Assembly (NCBI GenBank): GCA_001785175.1 | Contig: MFSY01000045.1 | Coordinates: forward strand, 15,894-24,286 | DNA length: 8,393 bases | Direction of reading: 5' to 3' | From: Candidatus Muproteobacteria bacterium RIFCSPHIGHO2_01_FULL_65_16 | GTDB lineage: Bacteria; Pseudomonadota; Gammaproteobacteria; Acidiferrobacterales; Sulfurifustaceae | In this document: one piece after another, positions 1 through 7,077 of the stretch | Layout of the letters: the number at the start of each line of letters is the position of its first letter | Numbering within the stretch: position 1 is the first letter of the stretch | Translations under genes and position numbers: made by a program | Notes under the pieces: model-generated | Databases searched by the model: none | Told to the model about the DNA's origin: nothing | The model's input: only the letters and a program-made list of their open reading frames with translations

Positions 1-622
1 CCGGCCGCACCAGCGTCACCGCGAGCACGAACGCGAGGTAGAGCCCGGCGAGCACCAGGCCCGGCAGCAGCGCGCCCTGGTACATGGCGCCGACCGATAC
101 GCCGAGCTGGTCCGCGAGCACGATCAGCACCAGCGACGGCGGGATGATCTGCGCCAGCGTGCCGGAGGCGGCGATCACGCCGCTCGCGAGCCGGCGGTCG
201 TAGCCGTGGCGCAACATGATCGGCAGCGAGATCAGCCCCATGGCGATGACCGAGGCCGCGACCACGCCGGTGGTGGCCGCGAGCAGCGCGCCGACCAGCA
301 CCACGGCGTAGGCGAGCCCGCCGCGCACCCGGCCGAACAGCTGGCCGATGGTGTCGAGCAGGTCCTCGGCCATGCCGCTGCGCTCGAGCACGAGCCCCAT
401 GAAGGTGAAGAACGGAATCGCGAGCAGCGTCGAGTTCGACAGGATGCCGTAGACCCGCTCGGGCAGGGCCTGCAGCAGGTTAAAGTCGAAGAATCCCGCC
501 TGGATGCCGATGACGGCGAACAGCAGGCCGTTGGCGGCGAGGGCGAACGCCACCGGATAGCCGCTCAGCAGGATCACGACCAGCGCCGCGAACATGAGCG
601 GCGCCATCAGCTCGAAGCTCAT
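1..622 (-). CDS. dctM: TRAP transporter large permease (DctM family), 3' end outside window
   Basis: This is the large membrane subunit of a tripartite ATP-independent periplasmic (TRAP) transporter, which carries out ion-driven uptake of a substrate delivered by a periplasmic binding protein. The first 207 codons are present of roughly 430-450 usual for the family. The start ATG (622-620) follows a strong GGAGGAGG and overlaps the dctQ stop as ATGA, so the two are translationally coupled. The visible protein is very hydrophobic. It opens with a membrane segment (residues 7-29), has the conserved IPFFTFMGLVLERSGMAEDL stretch, then an LLAATTGVVAASVIAMGLIS segment followed by LPIMLRHGYD, then SGTLAQIIPPS. 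The TTGVV-ASV-MGLISLP pattern is typical, as I recall it, of the mannitol/chloroaromatic-type (FcbT3-like) branch. The substrate cannot be read from a permease. No frame disruption is seen in the part present. Confidence 0.93.
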   Translation of the reverse strand, partial: MSFELMAPLMFAALVVILLSGYPVAFALAANGLLFAVIGIQAGFFDFNLLQALPERVYGILSNSTLLAIPFFTFMGLVLERSGMAEDLLDTIGQLFGRVRGGLAYAVVLVGALLAATTGVVAASVIAMGLISLPIMLRHGYDRRLASGVIAASGTLAQIIPPSLVLIVLADQLGVSVGAMYQGALLPGLVLAGLYLAFVLAVTLVRP

Positions 623-1158
623 ACCTCCTCCGCCGGCGGCTCGCTCGGGAGCGCGCCGCGTCCCAGCAGGAAGGCGACGCGCTTGACACCCTCGGACACG
701 CCCTGCAGCGCGAGCAGCGCGAAGCCGAGCGGAATCAGCAGGTGCACCGGCCAGCGGATGAGCCCGCCGGCGTCCGGCGACATCTCGCCGCGCGAGAACG
801 ACTCGACGAAGCCCGGCCACGAGAGCCGGACCATGAGCAGGCTGAACGGCAGCAGGAACACGAGGGCGCCGACGAGATCAATCCAGGCCCGGGTCCGCGG
901 CGCCAAGCGGCCGTAGATCACGTCAATGCGCACGTGGCCGTTGTGCTTGAAGGTGTAGCCCGCGGCCAGCAGAAAGATCGCGCCGAACAGATACCACTGA
1001 ATCTCGAGCCAGGCGTTCGACGAGAGATTGAGGCCGTAACGCGCGACGGCGTTGCCGGCGGAGACGACGCTGGTCGCGAGCACGAGCCACAGCACCAGCC
1101 GGCCGACGCGTTCGTTGACGGCGTCAATGGCCCGGGAAACGGCGATCCAGGTTTTCAT
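619..1158 (-). CDS. dctQ: TRAP transporter small permease (DctQ family)
   Basis: This is the small integral-membrane subunit of the same TRAP transporter and partners DctM in the inner membrane. It has 179 residues, normal for DctQ. Four membrane segments can be seen at about 19-40, 52-70, 92-112 and 133-153. Family motifs are present: ARYGLNLSSNAWLEIQWYLF (40-58), then AAGYTFKHNGHVRIDV (65-80), with the Glu/Gln-Trp pair and the KHN-HVRID loop typical of DctQ proteins near FcbT2. The ATG at 1158 gives a normal N-terminus. Its Shine-Dalgarno match is weak, so it may depend on read-through from the deacetylase gene 81 bp upstream. The stop overlaps the dctM start by 4 bp. No binding-protein (dctP) gene is in the window. 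It may lie past dctM or elsewhere. Confidence 0.92.
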   Translation of the reverse strand: MKTWIAVSRAIDAVNERVGRLVLWLVLATSVVSAGNAVARYGLNLSSNAWLEIQWYLFGAIFLLAAGYTFKHNGHVRIDVIYGRLAPRTRAWIDLVGALVFLLPFSLLMVRLSWPGFVESFSRGEMSPDAGGLIRWPVHLLIPLGFALLALQGVSEGVKRVAFLLGRGALPSEPPAEEV

Positions 1159-1239
1159 CGGCTGGCTTGATTACGCGGCGGCGGGGGTCGGCATGGTGGC
1201 GCAATGAGGCGCCGATTCTGGCCAAGCCCGGCGGCAATG

Positions 1240-2196
1240 TCAAAGCGGTGCGCGCGCCGCGTCGAGCATGGCCGCGACCACCGCGCACCAGGCAGCCGCC
1301 AGATTGTCGCGGTTGTAACCGCCGCCGCCGAGGGCGACGATCCGGCCCCGGCAGCACTCGTCCGCGAGCGCGCACAGGCGCACGCCGGCGTGGGCGTGGG
1401 CGGCGGGGGTCAATTGCAGGTGCGTGATGGGATCGCCCGCGACGCTGTCGGCGCCGGCCTGCAGCAGGATGAACTCCGGCCGGCCGCGGCGCACGAACTC
1501 CTCGATCTCGGGCCAGGCGCGCAGGAACACGGCGTCATCCGCGCCGGGTGGAAGCGGGATGTTGAGCTTGGCGCCGCGCGCCTTGCCCGTGCCGGTCTCG
1601 GAAGCGGCGCCGGTGCCGGGATAAAGGAAACGCCCGTCCTCGTGGGTATCGGCGAAGATCAGGTCGGGATCGTCCTCGAAGGCGTAGAACACGCCGTCGC
1701 CGTGGTGGGCGTCAATGTCCACGTAGGCGATACGTCGGACGCCGTGGCGCCGGCGCAGCGCCTCGATCGCCACACCGGCGTCGTTGAAGACGCAGAAGCC
1801 GGCGGCGGAATCGCGGCGCGCGTGATGCAGCCCGGCGATCGGCACGAACGCGCGCCGGCAGTCGCCGCGCAGGATCGCGCCCACCGCGTCCAGCACCGAG
1901 CCCACGACATGGGAGGCGGCCTCGTACACGCCGGGGAAGGCGGGCGTGTCACCGTAATCGAGGTAGCCCTCCCCGGTCGCCGACTGGCGCTCGACGCGCG
2001 CGACGTATTCCGGCGTGTGGAACAGCAGCAGATCTGCGCGCGTGCACACAACCGGCGCGGCGATCTGGACCTTTTTGTCGAGCCCCCGGCGCACGGCCTC
2101 GCGCCAAAAGGCGTCGAGGCGGTCCGGGCCGAAGGGGTGGTCCGCGCCGAAACCGTAGGCGGCGAGCGCCGCGCCGTGATAGACCCGCACGTCCAT
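1240..2196 (-). CDS. AcuC-like zinc-dependent deacetylase (histone deacetylase superfamily)
   Basis: The 318-residue protein has the arginase/deacetylase fold and should remove acetyl groups from an amine, either a small molecule or a protein lysine, in the cytoplasm. All catalytic landmarks of the superfamily are visible: the charge-relay His pair in GLHHA (H124, H125), GFCVFND (133-139), DIDAHHGDG (160-168) giving zinc ligands D162 and H164, the third ligand D250 in QAGADSVAGDP, and the transition-state Tyr294 in GGGGYNR. It should therefore be active. The N-terminus DVRVYHG and the segment GRFLYPGTGAASETGTGKA fit bacterial AcuC-like proteins better than acetylpolyamine amidohydrolases, but the substrate is not determined. 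The start at 2196 lacks a Shine-Dalgarno sequence and has TATAAT just upstream, so the message may be leaderless. dctQ-dctM follow 81 bp downstream, which suggests a shared transcript and perhaps a shared substrate. Confidence 0.93.
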   Translation of the reverse strand: MDVRVYHGAALAAYGFGADHPFGPDRLDAFWREAVRRGLDKKVQIAAPVVCTRADLLLFHTPEYVARVERQSATGEGYLDYGDTPAFPGVYEAASHVVGSVLDAVGAILRGDCRRAFVPIAGLHHARRDSAAGFCVFNDAGVAIEALRRRHGVRRIAYVDIDAHHGDGVFYAFEDDPDLIFADTHEDGRFLYPGTGAASETGTGKARGAKLNIPLPPGADDAVFLRAWPEIEEFVRRGRPEFILLQAGADSVAGDPITHLQLTPAAHAHAGVRLCALADECCRGRIVALGGGGYNRDNLAAAWCAVVAAMLDAARAPL

Positions 2197-2202
2197 CGCG
2201 CG

Positions 2203-2208
2203 ATTATA
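2203..2208 (-). promoter_or_regulatory. candidate -10 box of the deacetylase gene (leaderless start)
   Basis: A perfect TATAAT lies on the minus strand and ends six bases before the deacetylase ATG, in otherwise very GC-rich sequence. Normal spacing would put the first transcribed base on or next to the ATG. This agrees with the missing Shine-Dalgarno. No good -35 is seen at 16-18 bp (the best reads are GAACCG or AACCGG), so the call is tentative. Confidence 0.4.
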
Positions 2209-2230
2209 GCGGCGCGCGGCGACGACCGGT

Positions 2231-3031
2231 TCAGCCGTAAAGGTTCTTGTAGCTGCAATACACGCCGGCCACGAACACCGACAGGGCCACCGGCCCGAGG
2301 CTGAAGACCAGCAGGTAGCCGAGCCAGTGGGTCAGGCCGAAGGCGGCGGCGATGAGCGCATAGAGGAGGAAAAACGCGGTCGTGAAGAGCGCGAGCGGGA
2401 GCGCGTTGCGGACGCAGGCGGAGAAGCTCTCGGCGATCGCGGCCATGGGCGGCATGTCGCCGAGCATGGTGAGCGGCACGAGATAGAACAGGCCCATGGT
2501 CAGCGCCACGTACAGCGTGGTCGCGACCAGCAACCCGAGCAGCGTGGCGGGGCGCGCCGCGGCCGCCAGCTCGGCGGGGTTCAGCCCGGCGAGCGCCGAG
2601 CCGCCGACGAGCAGATACTCCGCGATCTTCGCCAGCATCACCAGCCCGAGCGTCAGGATGGCGACGAGGACGGCGGCGACGATCTTGTCCTCGTGCCGGA
2701 AGATCTGGAACAGGTGCCGCGCCGGCAGCCGCAGGTAATCGTCGAGGTAGCGGCGCCAGGGCGCGCCCGCGGCCGGCGCCGATCCCGGCGGCGCGATCCC
2801 GGCGTGCCGGGCCTCGCGCGCGCGCGCCGTGAGCAGCGCGCCCGCGAGCAACAGCGGGGTGAGCAGCACCAGCACCAGATCGCCCATGAACGGGATGAGC
2901 CGGAGCAGGTAGGCGAGCAGCAGATAGATGACCGCCATGCCCAGCCACAGGTCCCGGTCGTGCCGGACCATGCGCCAGCCGCAGACGATCCAGGTGAATC
3001 CGACCCTGGCGTTTGCCCTAATCGCTCGCAT
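2231..3031 (-). CDS. BPSS1780-family polytopic membrane protein, function unknown
   Basis: The 266-residue inner-membrane protein has about six predicted segments (28-47, 50-69, 116-141, 162-186, 210-231, 236-258). A soluble basic loop rich in Ala, Pro and Arg lies between the second and third (about 70-115). The N-terminal pattern, a short amphipathic GFTWIVCGWRMVRHDRDLWL followed by a Leu-rich helix, LIPFMGDLV and LTPLLLAG, matches what I recognise as the BPSS1780 family. No catalytic motif is visible and the family has no assigned role. The start is supported by GGGAGGAA at 3041-3034, two bases before the ATG at 3031. It sits 35 bp after the DUF2782 gene and 34 bp before the deacetylase gene, so it is probably cotranscribed with the genes upstream. 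Confidence 0.85.
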   Translation of the reverse strand: MRAIRANARVGFTWIVCGWRMVRHDRDLWLGMAVIYLLLAYLLRLIPFMGDLVLVLLTPLLLAGALLTARAREARHAGIAPPGSAPAAGAPWRRYLDDYLRLPARHLFQIFRHEDKIVAAVLVAILTLGLVMLAKIAEYLLVGGSALAGLNPAELAAAARPATLLGLLVATTLYVALTMGLFYLVPLTMLGDMPPMAAIAESFSACVRNALPLALFTTAFFLLYALIAAAFGLTHWLGYLLVFSLGPVALSVFVAGVYCSYKNLYG

Positions 3032-3066
3032 TGTTCCTCCCGTTCAATGGTGGACCGGCGTGAGGT

Positions 3067-3459
3067 TCAGAAACGCTTGATGACCCAGTTGGGGATGGAG
3101 ACGGCCGGCTCCAGGTCGCTGCGGCGGAATTTTCCGCTGCCCTCGTGGTCAATCAGGTAGTACGGCTTGCCCTTGGCCGGAATGACCTTGACCATGTAGA
3201 GCTTGCCGTTCACCCGGTACTCCTCGTGGATCTCGGTGCCCTTGGTGGTGATCGTCACCTCCGGCTCGAGCTCCTGCTCCGGGGTCTGCGGGGTGGCCGG
3301 GGGATTGTAGTTTTCCGGCGGGGGCGGCGGCGCCGGCACGGTCGCCGGCGGTTTGTTCGCGGCCGCGTTCTTCTTGGCCTCGGCCGCCGTGGCATCGGGC
3401 GTCGCGGCGGCCGCGAAAAGAACCAGGCTGATCAGCAACAGCAACAGCGAATTGCGCAT
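3067..3459 (-). CDS. small exported DUF2782 protein, proline-rich linker
   Basis: The 130-residue protein has a Sec-type signal: MRNS, then a Leu-rich core at 5-19, with likely cleavage after an Ala around residue 24-26. The mature part begins with a disordered Ala/Lys/Pro linker (27-65, including a PPPPP run). It ends in a compact domain with EVTITTKGTEIHEEYRVNG, KLYMVKVIP, KPYYLIDHEG, RRSDLEP and a final PNWVIKRF. This C-terminal pattern is typical of DUF2782, a short proteobacterial family without known function, which in pseudomonads is found next to polA. It is therefore probably periplasmic. The ATG at 3459 has GAGGAAA at a good distance. The gene begins 21 bp after the LOG gene ends, so the two very likely share a transcript. 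Confidence 0.85.
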   Translation of the reverse strand: MRNSLLLLLISLVLFAAAATPDATAAEAKKNAAANKPPATVPAPPPPPENYNPPATPQTPEQELEPEVTITTKGTEIHEEYRVNGKLYMVKVIPAKGKPYYLIDHEGSGKFRRSDLEPAVSIPNWVIKRF

Positions 3460-3480
3460 GTCGTTTCCTCGTCGGCCCGG

Positions 3481-4230
3481 TCAGAGATTGAGCTTGATTT
3501 CCTTTTCCTCTTCCGACGGTTCGAAGCCGCTCGCTTCGTAAAAGCGGAAGATGGCGTCGAGCACCTCGTCGGCGCCGTTGACCACGGTGAACAGATCGAG
3601 GTCGCCCTTGTCGATGACGCCTTCGGCGATCAGGGTCTGTTTGAACCAGTCCACCATGCCGGCCCAAAACGGCGCGTGCACCAGGACGATGGGCATGCGC
3701 GTGCTCTTGCCGGTCTGGATCAGCGTCAGCGCCTCGATCACCTCGTCCAGGGTGCCGAAACCGCCGGGCATGACCACGTAGGCCTTGGCGTACTTCACGA
3801 ACATCACCTTGCGCGCGAAGAAGTGCTGGAACGACAGACTCACGTTCTGGAATTCGTTGGCCTGCTGCTCGTGCGGCAGCATGATGTTGAGACCGACGCT
3901 CGGCGACTTGCCGCCGAACGCGCCGCGGTTGGCCGCCTCCATGAGCCCCGGGCCGCCGCCGCTGACCACGGCGAAGCCCGCGTCCGAAAGCTTGCGCGCG
4001 ATTTCCACGGTCAGGGCATAATACGGGTGGCCGGGCTGGACGCGCGAGGAGCCGAAGATGCTGACCGACGGCTGAATCTGCGACAGCCGCTCGAAGCCGG
4101 CGACGAACTCGGCCATGATCTGGAAGATCTTCCAGGATTCGCGCGACATGACGCCGGACGGCGTCACGGCGACCCGAAAGGCGGCGTCGGTGGGGGCTTG
4201 ATTTTTCGGCGTGGGATTTCTGTCTTTCAT
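3481..4230 (-). CDS. LOG-family Rossmann-fold protein (TIGR00730-like, probable nucleotide phosphoribohydrolase)
   Basis: The 249-residue cytoplasmic protein is of the family once mislabelled 'lysine decarboxylase'. Characterised members cleave nucleoside 5'-monophosphates (cytokinin ribotides, AMP) to base and ribose 5-phosphate. Visible signatures are SVSIFGSSRV (55-64), SGGGPGLMEAANRGAFGG (90-107) and the diagnostic PGGFGTLDE (155-163), with the Glu expected to be catalytic, plus R140/K141 in FFARKVMF. A roughly 50-residue N-terminal extension (SRESWKIFQIMAEFVAGFE) and an acidic-basic tail (EEEKEIKLNL) place it with the longer bacterial members. The actual substrate is unproven. The ATG at 4230 is preceded only by a weak AGG. 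The gene heads the minus-strand run and is divergent from polA across 91 bp. Confidence 0.9.
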   Translation of the reverse strand: MKDRNPTPKNQAPTDAAFRVAVTPSGVMSRESWKIFQIMAEFVAGFERLSQIQPSVSIFGSSRVQPGHPYYALTVEIARKLSDAGFAVVSGGGPGLMEAANRGAFGGKSPSVGLNIMLPHEQQANEFQNVSLSFQHFFARKVMFVKYAKAYVVMPGGFGTLDEVIEALTLIQTGKSTRMPIVLVHAPFWAGMVDWFKQTLIAEGVIDKGDLDLFTVVNGADEVLDAIFRFYEASGFEPSEEEKEIKLNL

Positions 4231-4267
4231 ACCTAGTTTTTAGCACAAGCGCCGGCCCGCGGAGCGC

Positions 4268-4276
4268 TGGTAAAAT
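4268..4276 (+). promoter_or_regulatory. extended -10 promoter for polA
   Basis: TGG followed by TAAAAT (4271-4276) forms an extended -10 box in the GC-rich gap between the LOG gene and polA. There is no recognisable -35 hexamer 17 bp upstream, which extended -10 promoters tolerate. Transcription would begin near 4283 and leave a leader of about 39 nt before the ATG at 4322. Confidence 0.45.
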
Positions 4277-4283
4277 CGCCAAC

Positions 4284-4304
4284 CCCGCCCTTCCCGGAGG
4301 CGGG
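4284..4304 (+). other. hairpin in the polA leader
   Basis: CCCGCC (4284-4289) and GGCGGG (4299-4304) can pair as a 6-bp GC stem with a 9-nt loop. It would lie at the very 5' end of the predicted polA mRNA. GGAGG at 4296-4300 is partly inside the stem. A 5'-end stem might stabilise the message, but there is no direct evidence. Confidence 0.35.
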
Positions 4305-4321
4305 TGGAACGACACTAATCA

Positions 4322-7057
4322 ATGACGAACCGGAAAGATTCGACCCAGAAAAAGGCCGCCGGGCCGGCCGCCGCGGCGGTGGGCATGGCCAAGCCCCTGA
4401 TTCTGGTGGACGGCTCATCATATCTGTACCGCGCGTTTCACGCCATGCCCGCGCTCGCGAACTCGCGCGGCGAGCCCACGGGCGCGGTCTACGGCATGGC
4501 CAACATGCTGCGCCGGCTGCTCGCCGATTATGACTCCGAGTACGTCGCCGTGGTGTTTGACGCCAAGGGCAAGACCTTCCGCGACGAGATCTTTCCCGAG
4601 TACAAGGCCAACCGCCCGCCGATGCCGGACGCGCTCGGCATCCAGGTCGAGCCGATCCACGAGGTCATCCGCGCGCTCGGGCTGCCGTTGCTGCAAATCG
4701 CCGGCGTGGAGGCGGATGACGTGATCGGCACCCTGGCGCGGCAGGCGGCCGCGGCCGGCATGGACACCGTCATCTCCACCGGCGACAAGGACATGGCCCA
4801 GCTCGTCGGCGACCACGTCGGCCTCGTGGACACCATGAAGGACGCGGCCTACGACCGCGACGGCGTGCGCGCGCGCTTCGGCGTGCCGCCGGAGCGGATC
4901 GTGGATTACCTGGCGCTCGTCGGGGACACGTCGGACAACATCCCCGGCGTGCCCGGGGTCGGCCCCAAGACCGCAGCCCGCTGGCTGCAGGAGTACGGCT
5001 CGCTCGACAACCTGGTCGCGCACGCGCCGGAGATCCCCGGCAAGGCCGGCGAGAGCCTGCGCGCCGCGCTCGCCACGCTGCCGCTGGCGCGCCTCCTGGC
5101 CACCATCAAGTGCGATGTTCCGCTCGCGCAGGGCCCGCGGGACCTGCAACGCCGGCCGCCGGACGCGGCCCGGCTGCGCGAACTCTATGCGCGCCTCGAA
5201 TTCAAAAGCTGGCTCGCCGAACTCGGCGGCGCCGCGGCGCCGGCGGGCGCCGCGGTGTATGAAACCGTGCTCGACGAGCCGGCCCTGGAGGCGTGGCTCG
5301 CGCGCCTGCGGGCGGCCGAGCTGTACGCGTTCGACACCGAGACCACGAACATCGAGGCGATGCGCGCCGAGCTGGTGGGCGTGTCGTTCACCGACAAGAC
5401 GGGCGCGGGCGCCTATGTGCCGCTGGCGCACCAGTATCCCGGCGCGCCGCCGCAGCTCGAACGCGACCGGGTGCTCGCCCGGCTCAAGCCGCTGCTGGAG
5501 GACGCGCGCCCGCAAAAGGTCGGGCAGAACCTGAAGTACGACATAAACGTGCTCGCCAACCACGGCGTCACCCTGCGCGGGCTGCGCTTCGACACCATGC
5601 TCGAATCCTATGTACTCGATTCCACCGCCGCGCGCCACGACATGGACGGCATGGCGCTCAAATACCTGGGCTACAAGACGCTCAAGTACGAGGAGGTCGC
5701 GGGCAAGGGCAAGAACCAGATCGTCTTCAGCGAGGTGCCGATCGAGCAGGCCACGGCCTATGCCGCCGAGGACGCCGACATCACGCTGCGGCTGCACGAG
5801 CATCTGTGGCCGCGGCTGTGCGAGAACCCGGCGCTGGTGAAGCTCTTCGACGAGATCGAGTTGCCGCTCGTGCCGGTGCTGGCGCGCATGGAGCGCCACG
5901 GTGTCATGATTGACGTGGCGATGCTGCGCGCGCAGAGCCACGAGCTTGCCCGCCGCCTGTTCGAGATCGGGCGCGAGGCGCACGCGCTCGCCGGCCAGCC
6001 GTTCAATCTGAGTTCGCCGAAGCAGATCCAAGAGGTGCTCTACGGCGTGCACAAGCTGCCGGTGCTGAAAAAGACCCCCACCGGCCAGCCGTCCACCGCC
6101 GAGGAGGTGTTGCAGGAACTGGCGCTCGACTATCCGCTGCCGCGGATCATTCTCGAGCACCGCTCCCTGAGCAAGCTCAAGACCACGTATACCGATACGC
6201 TCCCGGAGATGATCAACCCGAAGACCGGGCGCGTGCACACCTCGTATCACCAGGCGGTCGCGGCGACCGGGCGACTCTCCTCGGCCGATCCCAATCTCCA
6301 GAACATCCCCGTGCGCACGTCCGAGGGGCGGCGCATCCGCCAGGCCTTCGTCGCGCCGCCGGGTACTAAGATCGTTTCCGCGGACTACTCGCAGATCGAG
6401 CTGCGCATCATGGCGCACCTCTCGAACGACGCGCGCCTGGTCCAGGCGTTCGCGCAGAACCTCGACATCCACCGCGCCACCGCCGCCGAGGTGTTCGGCG
6501 TCGCCCCCGATCTGGTGTCGGACGAGATGCGGCGCGCGGCCAAGGCCATCAACTTCGGCCTCATCTACGGCATGTCCGCCTTCGGGCTGGCGCGCCAACT
6601 CAAGATCGAGCGCGACGCCGCGCAGCAATATATTGATCTCTATTTCCGGCGCTACCCGGCGGTGAAGGATTTCATGGAGCGCATGCGGATCCAGGCGCGG
6701 GAACGGGGCTATGTCGAGACGCTGTTCGGCCGGCGCCTGCACCTGCCCGAGATCGGCTCGCCCAACCAGGCGCGGCGCCAGGCGGCCGAGCGCGCCGCCA
6801 TCAACGCCCCGATGCAGGGGACGGCGGCGGACCTCATCAAGCGCGCGATGCTGGCGGCCGACAACTGGATTCAGGAGTCGGGGGCGAACAGCAAGATGAT
6901 CATGCAGGTGCACGATGAGCTGGTATTCGAGGTGGCGGAAAAAGAAGTGGCGGCCGCCAAGGAACAGATCCGCCGCTGCATGATCGAGGTGGCGCAGCTC
7001 GCCGTCCCGCTCGTGGTTGATATCGGGGTCGGCGCCAACTGGGACGAGGCCCACTAA
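4322..7057 (+). CDS. polA: DNA polymerase I
   Basis: This repair and Okazaki-fragment polymerase has 911 residues and three intact domains. The 5'-3' nuclease (about 24-290) shows VVFDAKGKTFRDE, GVEADDVIGTLA, STGDKDM (152-158) and GDTSDNIPGVPGVGPKTA (201-218). The 3'-5' exonuclease (about 312-500) keeps D338/E340 in FDTET, NLKYD (D407) and YAAEDAD (Y480, D484), so proofreading should work. The polymerase domain has motif A SADYSQIELR (D688), the O helix with R737, K741, F745 and Y749, and motif C QVHDELVFE (H864, D865, E866). Relative to E. coli PolA it carries an extra N-terminal stretch of about 15 residues rich in Lys and Ala. An alternative ATG at 4385 (MAKPLILVDG) would give a more standard 890-residue protein. 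Neither start has a strong Shine-Dalgarno. The predicted promoter favours neither start. No intrinsic terminator follows directly, and a palindromic repeat lies 20 bp downstream. Confidence 0.98.
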   Translation: MTNRKDSTQKKAAGPAAAAVGMAKPLILVDGSSYLYRAFHAMPALANSRGEPTGAVYGMANMLRRLLADYDSEYVAVVFDAKGKTFRDEIFPEYKANRPPMPDALGIQVEPIHEVIRALGLPLLQIAGVEADDVIGTLARQAAAAGMDTVISTGDKDMAQLVGDHVGLVDTMKDAAYDRDGVRARFGVPPERIVDYLALVGDTSDNIPGVPGVGPKTAARWLQEYGSLDNLVAHAPEIPGKAGESLRAALATLPLARLLATIKCDVPLAQGPRDLQRRPPDAARLRELYARLEFKSWLAELGGAAAPAGAAVYETVLDEPALEAWLARLRAAELYAFDTETTNIEAMRAELVGVSFTDKTGAGAYVPLAHQYPGAPPQLERDRVLARLKPLLEDARPQKVGQNLKYDINVLANHGVTLRGLRFDTMLESYVLDSTAARHDMDGMALKYLGYKTLKYEEVAGKGKNQIVFSEVPIEQATAYAAEDADITLRLHEHLWPRLCENPALVKLFDEIELPLVPVLARMERHGVMIDVAMLRAQSHELARRLFEIGREAHALAGQPFNLSSPKQIQEVLYGVHKLPVLKKTPTGQPSTAEEVLQELALDYPLPRIILEHRSLSKLKTTYTDTLPEMINPKTGRVHTSYHQAVAATGRLSSADPNLQNIPVRTSEGRRIRQAFVAPPGTKIVSADYSQIELRIMAHLSNDARLVQAFAQNLDIHRATAAEVFGVAPDLVSDEMRRAAKAINFGLIYGMSAFGLARQLKIERDAAQQYIDLYFRRYPAVKDFMERMRIQARERGYVETLFGRRLHLPEIGSPNQARRQAAERAAINAPMQGTAADLIKRAMLAADNWIQESGANSKMIMQVHDELVFEVAEKEVAAAKEQIRRCMIEVAQLAVPLVVDIGVGANWDEAH

Positions 7058-7077
7058 GAATTCATAACAAAAAGAAA

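Noticed and set aside
206..1170. Plus-strand frames opposite dctQ and dctM.
   Set aside because: They are hydrophilic shadow products of membrane-protein genes that have clear TRAP family motifs and an ATGA junction.
1204..2304. A 366-codon plus-strand frame opposite the deacetylase gene.
   Set aside because: The minus strand encodes a complete deacetylase with all catalytic residues. The plus-strand product is low-complexity shadow sequence.
1659..2948. A 429-codon minus-strand frame spanning the BPSS1780 and deacetylase genes.
   Set aside because: It is out of frame with two well-supported genes, Arg/Ala/Pro-rich and without family features.
3145..4315. Long frames on both strands over the LOG and DUF2782 genes (363 and 388 codons).
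   Set aside because: Both are overlapping shadows. The LOG signature PGGFGTLDE and the DUF2782 motifs fix the real frames.
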